From the NCBI GenBank assembly GCA_020628645.1, contig JAHDES010000009.1, positions 1-64,000 on the forward strand: 64,000 bases of DNA, in the 5' to 3' direction. The DNA is from Saprospiraceae bacterium (GTDB taxonomy: Bacteria > Bacteroidota > Bacteroidia > Chitinophagales > Saprospiraceae). This document shows positions 52,017-58,741 of this stretch, piece after piece; the stretch's first letter is position 1; each line of letters begins with the position of its first letter. The position numbers and the translations under genes are program-made. The notes under the pieces were generated by a model. The model had not been told where the DNA came from. It saw only the letters and a list, made by a program, of their open reading frames with translations, and made no database searches.

Positions 52017-54005
52017 ATGACACGCACAAAACTATTTTACCCTTTTTTACTAATATTTAGTTTCTTTACAGCATCCAATCTCCAAGCCCAATGTGATTGT
52101 ACCTACCCTGTTATATTCATACATGGTTGGACTGGAAATGCGGGTTCTTTTGACCCTGTTTATTCAGATACAGATATTCAAAACATGTGGGGTGGATTGT
52201 CTGATACATTTGATGCCGTTTTGGATGCAACTCCTCAAACTAATATAAAAGGAGCAGATGACACTTTTGGAACTCCAGATGATGATGTTTTGTATCAATT
52301 TATAAATGATGACAATGTTCTTGCATCAGGTTGTTTATATGCTATAGATTTCGATTGGTATTGGAATGAAAACCCTAGCAATCCTGAAAAAATTGCAGAT
52401 TCAGGAACAGGTACTCCCTCTAATTCTGAACAATCTGATAGTAATGAATCTGCCGTTAAAAAGCAAGGTTATGCATTGGGCAAAGCCATCGAACGTGTAT
52501 TGGCTGCTAATCCTACTAAAAAGAAAGTGATTATCATGGGGCATTCTATGGGTGGCTTGTGCGCCCGTGAATATCTTCAACGTAATGAAGGTAGCAGCAA
52601 TATTTGGTGGGTTAATCCTTCTGAAGCAGATGGACATAAAGTAGCACAAGTAATTACATTAGGAACACCCCATAGAGGAAGTAATACTGGTGGTAATATA
52701 TTGGATGACCCACATGGAGGAAATGGTGGTTCGAGAGATGGTGTCCAAGATTTATTTTCGGAAGCAGTACGTGATTTGCGGTATAGTTATGCCTGTGGTT
52801 TTTTGAATTTATCTGATTGTGTTGCTCCTTATTTATTTGGAGGTGATGAAACTGCTAACGTAGATTCTGGTTGGTTTAGAAATGGAGACGTCAACTGTGA
52901 TGGAGATGAAGACCAAAATGATATCATCGTTGGTATTAATGAAGATGGAATTGTTGCTGGTTTTTCTGACGAATGGGATGGTACGCATGATAATCCTGCT
53001 ATGCCACTGCCAACCAACGTTCGCTATTCATATTATGTCTCTAACCAAATTGGAGGTATATTATCTACTTGTGCATACCAAAACTATGGTTGTGGAGGAG
53101 ATGGCGTAGTAGATGATCAACGTCAGTGGATTTATGAAGGAGGACAAGGTCGTACTCAAGATTTTTATGATGGCGTAAGTGTTCCCATGCCTTCAGATGG
53201 TGTAGATAATCGTTTATCTAATCGTGTAACTAGCGAAAATCGTACTTTCCATACAAGTCAAACGGGCGATCTAGATTATGTCTTACGTTTATTGGACGAA
53301 GGTGATTATCCTGAATTTGCCCATGATGTGAATGAAGACGTTTGGTATGCAGGTATGCCTCAAATTCGTGCAGACATCGTTCCTACAGATAGTGAATATA
53401 CCAATTCAGCAGATGAATATGTAGATGGAGATTGGTTTAAAGTAGAATTCCCTTCTAATGTTTATGAAATTATGGTGGAGCTGACCCCTAATGATGATAT
53501 GGCGGGTCGCTTAGATCTATTTGAAGTAGCTCCTACTGCTTATGACAACAGCAACGCTCCTACTTATAGCCTTACTTGGAATGCAGGTCAAACCACTACC
53601 TTAAACTTAGCAACGGGTGTTACCTTCTTTATGCCCGGTACTTATTACTTCCGTATCACACATGATGTGAATACAACAACAGGAAGCGCAGAAAGTGCGT
53701 GGCGTAAACCTTATAAATTTAGAGTAAGTACCAAAAGTAAATGTATCGCTAATTTACATATTAATGGAACAGTTACTCCTGCTACTTATGATGTAAGTAA
53801 TGTCATTACTTCTGATGGTTTGGTGGACGGAGCAGCAGTGGTTAATTATTTTGCTGGAGATTGTGTGGAACTACAACCGGGTTTTGAAGTAATGCTTGGT
53901 GGAGAATTTTTAGGAGATATACAAGGATGTATTTTGCCTTTAGCTCCTACGACTAATCAATCTAGATTAGATTCTGATACAGAAAATACAACTAGTTCGC
54001 GCTAA
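52017..54005 (+). CDS. Secreted lipase/esterase-like protein with coathanger-type C-domain
   Basis: 662 residues with a signal peptide (about 1-24, NLQAQ). The alpha/beta-hydrolase domain (about 25-400) has YPVIFIHGWTGNAG (oxyanion loop) and the nucleophile elbow MGHSMGGLCAREYL. A loop NGDVNCDGDEDQNDIIVG near residue 290 resembles a dockerin/EF-type calcium loop. Residues ~430-590 form a pre-peptidase-like C-terminal beta domain (DWFKVEFPSNVYEIMVELTPND...TYYFRITHD). The last 90 residues carry the same coathanger-type domain as 43908-45086. It is likely an extracellular hydrolase; the lipid or ester substrate is unknown. Confidence 0.8.
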   Translation: MTRTKLFYPFLLIFSFFTASNLQAQCDCTYPVIFIHGWTGNAGSFDPVYSDTDIQNMWGGLSDTFDAVLDATPQTNIKGADDTFGTPDDDVLYQFINDDNVLASGCLYAIDFDWYWNENPSNPEKIADSGTGTPSNSEQSDSNESAVKKQGYALGKAIERVLAANPTKKKVIIMGHSMGGLCAREYLQRNEGSSNIWWVNPSEADGHKVAQVITLGTPHRGSNTGGNILDDPHGGNGGSRDGVQDLFSEAVRDLRYSYACGFLNLSDCVAPYLFGGDETANVDSGWFRNGDVNCDGDEDQNDIIVGINEDGIVAGFSDEWDGTHDNPAMPLPTNVRYSYYVSNQIGGILSTCAYQNYGCGGDGVVDDQRQWIYEGGQGRTQDFYDGVSVPMPSDGVDNRLSNRVTSENRTFHTSQTGDLDYVLRLLDEGDYPEFAHDVNEDVWYAGMPQIRADIVPTDSEYTNSADEYVDGDWFKVEFPSNVYEIMVELTPNDDMAGRLDLFEVAPTAYDNSNAPTYSLTWNAGQTTTLNLATGVTFFMPGTYYFRITHDVNTTTGSAESAWRKPYKFRVSTKSKCIANLHINGTVTPATYDVSNVITSDGLVDGAAVVNYFAGDCVELQPGFEVMLGGEFLGDIQGCILPLAPTTNQSRLDSDTENTTSSR

Positions 54006-54024
54006 TGCTTAATAAGACCCAGTC

Positions 54025-54066
54025 AAAAAAGGCGATTTTTTCTAGAAAAAATCGCCTTTTTTTTTG
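54025..54066 (+). terminator. Strong terminator after the lipase-like gene
   Basis: AAAAAAGGCGATTTTTT pairs with AAAAATCGCCTTTTTTTTTT around a short CTAGA loop, followed by a long T-run. Confidence 0.85.
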
Positions 54067-54154
54067 TCTTAAATTTACACTTCTGTGGAAAAAACATATA
54101 ATCAAATATTTTTAATTATAATTTGTTTTTTGTAAACCATTGATTATCAATTGT

Positions 54155-54188
54155 CATTTTAATCGTCAATTATACATTTTAATCGTCA
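54155..54188. repeat. Two tandem 14-bp direct repeats
   Basis: CATTTTAATCGTCA occurs at 54155-54168 and 54175-54188, with 20-bp period, about 40-70 bp upstream of the orphan promoter. Spacing of two helical turns suggests an operator for a dimeric regulator; this is inference. Confidence 0.4.
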
Positions 54189-54224
54189 TTCGTTTAACCT
54201 AATTGGAAAATAGAGCTTATTGTC

Positions 54225-54256
54225 TTTGTACGCACTAATAAGTGCTTGTATATTTG
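54225..54256 (+). promoter_or_regulatory. Orphan Bacteroidota-type promoter
   Basis: TTTG at 54225-54228, a 20-bp spacer, and TATATTTG at 54249-54256. The element fits the consensus as well as the CtlX promoter does. No complete gene is downstream within 340 bp on this strand. Confidence 0.55.
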
Positions 54257-54262
54257 AATTGT

Positions 54263-54532
54263 ATTTCAAAGGCGTTCAACAGAGAACAAATTTGAAAGGT
54301 TTAATGCAGGCTTAATTATGGTACCCAAAAAACAATTGAAAGCAAAAACTAAGTAACTGTTGAATTTTATAGTTATTTTATAAAACAAAAACTGTTACCT
54401 CATCCTAAAACGCTTGGAGGTGTGTATACCGATTTAGATGGAATGGCTGAGCCATTTTATCTTAGGGTAAACAAATTATAATCCATATCAATATCCCAAC
54501 ACCCTGAAATTTGCCTCCAGCGTTTTTTTTTC
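54263..54532 (+). ncRNA. Candidate small transcript or broken small gene
   Basis: The promoter above would make a transcript ending at a stem formed by AAAACGCT-TGGAGG (around 54407-54420) and CCTCC-AGCGTTTTTT (around 54514-54530), with a run of nine Ts. The only start-containing frame is a 12-codon ATG frame (54318-54356); a second open stretch of 42 codons in another frame (54353-54481), without a start codon, reads like the tail of a small protein. A single base change would join them. I cannot decide between a structured RNA, a recently broken small gene, and a two-frame peptide. Confidence 0.35.
54514..54531 (+). terminator. Terminator-type T-run after the orphan transcript
   Basis: CCTCCAGCG followed by nine Ts; the pairing partner ACGCTTGGAGG lies about 100 bases upstream, so the stem is long-range. 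It is also located near the 3' end of bshB1 on the other strand. Confidence 0.4.
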
Positions 54533-54597
54533 TTTTCTACCTTAAATTTTCTCAACTTTTTATAATCTCCATCCCATAAACCGAACTTTTTGGGAAC

Positions 54598-55323
54598 TCA
54601 ATCTATCTCTAATAAATTAGGAATACCCATTGGGCGAGCAAGGTTAAAACCTTCCGCGTATTCATAACCCGCCATGCGCCCAAAAACACGCGCTTTGGCG
54701 CGCATAAAATCCATAAAATCTTTACCTGATATTGGCGTTTGAGGTTCTTGACTATACGCCTCTTCTCCAGTAAAAAACTGAGATCGAAACGTCAATATCA
54801 ACTCCATTTTCTTTTCTAAATATGGACTAATATCTACCACAAAATCAGGATGCAATTGATGATCTTGAATATAATGATAAATTGCTTTAGGTCGCCATTT
54901 TTCTTGCGGAACGCCTTTCCATGAAGTTTCTATTTTTACCAAACCTGCCAAAAAACAAGCATCTGCAACAATTTTAGCTGCTCGACCATGGTCAGGATGC
55001 CGATCAGAAAGTGCATTAGCCAATATAATATCAGGTTGATAGGCCCTTATGTAAGGAATGATCGCACGCATACTTTCTTCTGTATGTGCAATGAAGCCAT
55101 CTTTTAGTCCCACATTTTCGCGTACTTTAGCCCCCATTAATTGGGCTGAATTTTGTGCTTCTTTTGCTCGAATTTCAGGCGTTCCTCTTGAGCCAAGTTC
55201 TCCTTTTGTTAAATCTAACAAGCCCACTTTGTACCCCATATTAATATGTTTGAGTAGTGTACCACTTGAACTCAATTCTACATCATCGGGATGTACCCCG
55301 ATCGCCAAAATATCAAGCTTCAT
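54598..55323 (-). CDS. bshB1: Bacillithiol biosynthesis deacetylase BshB1
   Basis: 241 residues of the LmbE/PIG-L family. Metal-binding HPDDVELSSSG (His11, Asp13, Asp14) and SDRHPDHGRAA (His109, Asp111, His112) are intact. It removes the acetyl group from GlcNAc-malate on the way to bacillithiol. BshB1 is favoured over other LmbE enzymes by KLDILAIGVHPDDVEL at the start, the ALSDRHPDH core and the QFFTGEEAYSQEPQTPISG segment. bshA and bshC are not in the window. Confidence 0.9.
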   Translation of the reverse strand: MKLDILAIGVHPDDVELSSSGTLLKHINMGYKVGLLDLTKGELGSRGTPEIRAKEAQNSAQLMGAKVRENVGLKDGFIAHTEESMRAIIPYIRAYQPDIILANALSDRHPDHGRAAKIVADACFLAGLVKIETSWKGVPQEKWRPKAIYHYIQDHQLHPDFVVDISPYLEKKMELILTFRSQFFTGEEAYSQEPQTPISGKDFMDFMRAKARVFGRMAGYEYAEGFNLARPMGIPNLLEID

Positions 55324-55399
55324 CTATAATGTATTAGAAAGGATTATTATGAAATTAAAACATGTCTAGGATTAATTGGACTTACAATAGTAGAATGAT

Positions 55400-55436
55400 A
55401 TAATCGTGGGACGATTTTGAATTGGCCACACGATAA
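55400..55436. repeat. Dispersed ~37-bp repeat copy B
   Basis: ATAATCGTGGGACG followed by a variable middle and CACGATAA; in reverse orientation it aligns with 8747-8783. It lies between bshB1 and the glutathione peroxidase gene. Confidence 0.4.
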
Positions 55437-55473
55437 GAAAACCTATAATTTTCAATAAAAGCATTTTAAACCT

Positions 55474-55962
55474 TTAAAGCAGTGCATCAATTGCTTTACG
55501 TATTTTTTTAGAATCGGGCTTGGTAATGGAGTAGAAATAATCCACCACTTCACCTTCCTTGTTTACCAAATATTTATGAAAATTCCATTTGGGTTTGGAA
55601 GAAAGCTTTCCATTTTCTGATTTATTAGACAAAAATTGAAAGAGTGGTACAGCATCTTTTCCTTTCACATGCACTTTCTCAAAAATTGGATATTCAGCTT
55701 CATATTTTAGCATACAAAACTGTTTTAAATCTTCTCCTCCTAAGGGTTCTTGTCCTCCAAAATCATTGGATGGAAAAGCCAATAATTCAAAATTTTGATC
55801 TTGATAATCTTCATACAATTTTGCCATGTCCGTTAATTGAGGAGTAAACCCACATTTGGAAGCAGTATTGACAATGAGTAATACTTTTCCTTTGAAGTCA
55901 GCTAATGATTTAGGGTTTCCGTCGATGTCATTAACGGTAAATTGATGGATAGATGCAGCCAT
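55474..55962 (-). CDS. Glutathione peroxidase-family thiol peroxidase
   Basis: 162 residues. Active-site NTASKCGFT (Cys37) and the rest of the tetrad, Gln71 in GGQEP and Trp126-Asn127 in WNFHKYLV, are present. It is a cysteine, not selenocysteine, enzyme that reduces peroxides; bacterial members usually take electrons from thioredoxin rather than glutathione. A second cysteine, in KQFCMLKY (Cys83), could be the resolving residue. It is a single gene with the mini-element copy 3 (55990-56093) directly upstream. Confidence 0.9.
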   Translation of the reverse strand: MAASIHQFTVNDIDGNPKSLADFKGKVLLIVNTASKCGFTPQLTDMAKLYEDYQDQNFELLAFPSNDFGGQEPLGGEDLKQFCMLKYEAEYPIFEKVHVKGKDAVPLFQFLSNKSENGKLSSKPKWNFHKYLVNKEGEVVDYFYSITKPDSKKIRKAIDALL

Positions 55963-55989
55963 AATTGATTTAGATATTAATTTTTGTGG

Positions 55990-56093
55990 TTCTTTGACTT
56001 TTCCCGTGAAAAGTCAATTCAAATCTAAAATCGTTCACTTCTTGCAGTCGTTTACTCTTTTATTTTGAACTGACCACGCGATTTGTCAAAGAA
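55990..56093. repeat. Miniature inverted-repeat element, copy 3
   Basis: TTCTTTGACTTTTCCCGTG at 55990-56008 is inverted at 56075-56093 as CACGCGATTTGTCAAAGAA. The interior matches copy 2 (40337-40442) in opposite orientation: GTCAATTCAAATCTAAA, TCGTTCAC/T-rich middle, TTATTTTGAACTGA. About 104 bp, no coding capacity. Confidence 0.75.
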
Positions 56094-56199
56094 GGATTCT
56101 TATTAATTAAAACAGTTTAATTCAATAAAAGTTGATACTTAAAAAGCGAAACGAGTAAATTCCCATTTCGCTTTTCCCAAGAAGATTCTAATCTATAAA

Positions 56200-57267
56200 T
56201 TACCAACGAATCAAAGCAGATCCCCAAGTAAATCCACTTCCAAAAGCAGCCAAACAAACCAAATCTCCTTCTTTTACTTTTCCTGCTTCCCAAGCTTCAC
56301 ACAAAGCGATGGGTATAGAAGCCGCAGTGGTATTACCATATTTTTGGATATTATTATAAACTTTATCATCACTCAAGCCCATTCGTTTTTGTACAAATTG
56401 GCTGATTCTCAAATTCGCTTGATGCGGCACTAACATATCTATATCGGTAGCACTTAAACCTACTTCATCTAGTGCTTCATTGATGACTTCTGGAAATTTT
56501 TGAACAGCTAATTTGAACACAAACTGCCCTTCCATATTTGGGTACAACTGGTTATTGTCCAACATGTGTTGCGTTGTAAAAATTTCTCCATATTCTTCAT
56601 CAGGGTAACCAAAATCTACATCAATACCAAGTTTATCAAAATGGTATCCACCATGAGAACCAGGATTAATCATTGCCAACTTTTCGGCATACGTTCCATC
56701 TGAATGCAATTTAGTTGTCAAGACCCCTTGTCCGTCTTTTTCGGTAGGTTGCAACACTACAGCACCTGCTCCATCGCCAAAAATGACCGTTACATTACGC
56801 CCCTGAGTAGAAAACTCCAATCCCATAGAGTGCATTTCCGATCCTACTAATAGGATATTCTTGTACATTCCTGTTTTGATAAATTGATCGGCAATAGACA
56901 AGCCATAGATGAATCCAGAACACTGGTTCCGAATATCTAATGCACCTATTTCTGTATTCGTGATGCCTAATTCTCGTTGGAGAAGTACACCACAACCAGG
57001 GAAGTAATAATCGGCACTTAAGGTACCAAATATGATAAAATCTATATCTTCTTTTTGAATTCCTGCTCGTTCTATAGCTATAGCAGCAGCTTTAGCTCCC
57101 ATTGAAGCTGTCGTTTCTTTATGTTTTTCGCCATAACGACGTTCTTTTATACCTGTTCGTTCTTGTACCCATTCATCTGAGGTATCCATCACTTTCGCTA
57201 AGTCATTATTCGTGACCACTTTTTCGGGAACATAATGTCCTATACCAGCTATTTTCGTTTTATACAT
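56200..57267 (-). CDS. 3-oxoacyl-ACP synthase III (FabH-type)
   Basis: 355 residues, slightly longer than the common 320-330. The catalytic triad is intact: Cys116 in RNQCSGFIYGL, His in VPHQANLRI and Asn in YGNTTAASIP. A roughly 25-residue insert around residues 195-235 (DKLGIDVDFGYPDEEYGE) sets it apart from the primary FabH. Such longer versions are common second copies in Bacteroidota and may use other acyl starters. It condenses acyl-CoA with malonyl-ACP. It is a single gene. Confidence 0.88.
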   Translation of the reverse strand: MYKTKIAGIGHYVPEKVVTNNDLAKVMDTSDEWVQERTGIKERRYGEKHKETTASMGAKAAAIAIERAGIQKEDIDFIIFGTLSADYYFPGCGVLLQRELGITNTEIGALDIRNQCSGFIYGLSIADQFIKTGMYKNILLVGSEMHSMGLEFSTQGRNVTVIFGDGAGAVVLQPTEKDGQGVLTTKLHSDGTYAEKLAMINPGSHGGYHFDKLGIDVDFGYPDEEYGEIFTTQHMLDNNQLYPNMEGQFVFKLAVQKFPEVINEALDEVGLSATDIDMLVPHQANLRISQFVQKRMGLSDDKVYNNIQKYGNTTAASIPIALCEAWEAGKVKEGDLVCLAAFGSGFTWGSALIRW

Positions 57268-57410
57268 TGGGTTCTATTGTTTATTTCAATAAATACAATT
57301 CCTAATTAAATAATGGAAAGCATAATTTGTTGAGATAAAAGCCCTGCAAAATAAAAATTTATTTCCCAAATGACGAAACGAAAAGCAATTTAATTAGCTT
57401 ACGAAGTTTT

Positions 57411-58739
57411 TTATAACCAATTATTCCATCGCTTATCTTTTAACAATTGGATTAATTCCGCTCGATTTTCAGTAGTAATATTGATTAAATAGTAACCAGC
57501 AGCTCCTTTGGCGACTTGCCAACGCCATTCCCATTCTTCAATAGTTTGATGTGTTCCATTATCGAGCCACCAAGCTGTATAAAGTTGATCTTCCCCATTT
57601 TGTAAGATAGCCGTATAAATAGATCGTTTATTTACTATTTCTCGCTTGATGGATTGGAAGGTGTATCCACTCCCCTGCCAACAAAAACGAGGATCATGAC
57701 TGCCTTGAAAAATTTGGACAGGTGGTTTGATGTGGATTATAGCCGAGTCATTTTCTAGTTTTAAAACGCCATCTTTAGCAGTGCTTTGTTGGTAATTTTG
57801 AAAAGAAGATAAACTTAATTTTGGAGCTAAAATGTTGGTTTGATTCCTAAATTGAAATCCAGTCATTATTAATAAGGACAATAAAATGCCATAACATCCA
57901 TAAAAAATAGATTTGTTAGAAAACAAATAAATAGATGAATTCTTTGGAATAGCTATTTCTTTTTTTCGTTTTTTACTATAAAAATTGACCAAAAAATAAA
58001 AAGGTACAATTGCATAAAACAGTAAACTCATCATTCCTATTCCATCATGTAAAGGATGCTCGGGTAAGATATGAAAGATGATAAGTGCCAATAAACGAGT
58101 AAAATTTCCAACAATCGCCAAGAACAACATGAATAACAAACCCAAACAAATTTCCCAAAATCGAAACGATTGATTTGTTTTATGTTCAAAATAGGCAAAA
58201 ACAATCAGTGCAATCACCAAACTAGTAATCAACATATTCAAGCCCATACAAGCAGGATCTACCGAAAAAGATTGCCCATTCATCCATATCACATTTCCTT
58301 CTGCGACTACATCCATTCCAATGAATTGAAGTGCTTGCGTTGCCCACTCACTCAAACGCAACCGAATAGGAAAACTCCAAATATAACTCACATTCCCAAC
58401 GACAGGCGAACATACCACAAGCAGAAAAAAAGGCAACCAATTTAATTGTCCTCTACTTCTTTCAAGCACCCAAAGACATAAAAAGCCTAATCCAAAATAA
58501 TACAGACTATTACTTTTGTAAAAAAGGAGTACACCCAAAGCCACTAAACTCAATCCGCCATAAAATGACAACTTTGGGGCATCCATTATTCGCAATACAT
58601 AAGGCAAAGACAGCAGTCCCAAGATCAAAGAAAACGGAAAATATAAGTTGTCATAATTGAAATAAGCAAATATCCCTAAAGGAATAAGCAGTAGTCCTCC
58701 CAGTAAAAAATGGTTGTTTATGGAAGTTCTTTTTTCCAT
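57411..58739 (-). CDS. xrtN: Exosortase N (XrtN)
   Basis: 442 residues from the ATG of MEKRTSINNH. It has about eight to nine membrane helices. The exosortase catalytic residues are Cys164 in DPACMGLNML, Arg215 in NFTRLLALI and His231 in PLHDGIG. The C-terminal part (about 280-440) is a soluble periplasmic domain (FCWQGSGYTFQ) in which exosortases of this branch differ. Exosortases remove PEP-CTERM tails and probably attach the protein to a surface carrier. The ATG is 2 bp after the stop of the VIT gene, making a two-gene operon. The only PEP-tail protein in the window is that VIT partner. Confidence 0.85.
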   Translation of the reverse strand: MEKRTSINNHFLLGGLLLIPLGIFAYFNYDNLYFPFSLILGLLSLPYVLRIMDAPKLSFYGGLSLVALGVLLFYKSNSLYYFGLGFLCLWVLERSRGQLNWLPFFLLVVCSPVVGNVSYIWSFPIRLRLSEWATQALQFIGMDVVAEGNVIWMNGQSFSVDPACMGLNMLITSLVIALIVFAYFEHKTNQSFRFWEICLGLLFMLFLAIVGNFTRLLALIIFHILPEHPLHDGIGMMSLLFYAIVPFYFLVNFYSKKRKKEIAIPKNSSIYLFSNKSIFYGCYGILLSLLIMTGFQFRNQTNILAPKLSLSSFQNYQQSTAKDGVLKLENDSAIIHIKPPVQIFQGSHDPRFCWQGSGYTFQSIKREIVNKRSIYTAILQNGEDQLYTAWWLDNGTHQTIEEWEWRWQVAKGAAGYYLINITTENRAELIQLLKDKRWNNWL

Positions 58740-58741
58740 AT

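Noticed and set aside
54318-54356. 12-codon gene in the orphan transcript
   Set aside because: Too short and without a visible ribosome binding site; listed only as part of the candidate transcript.
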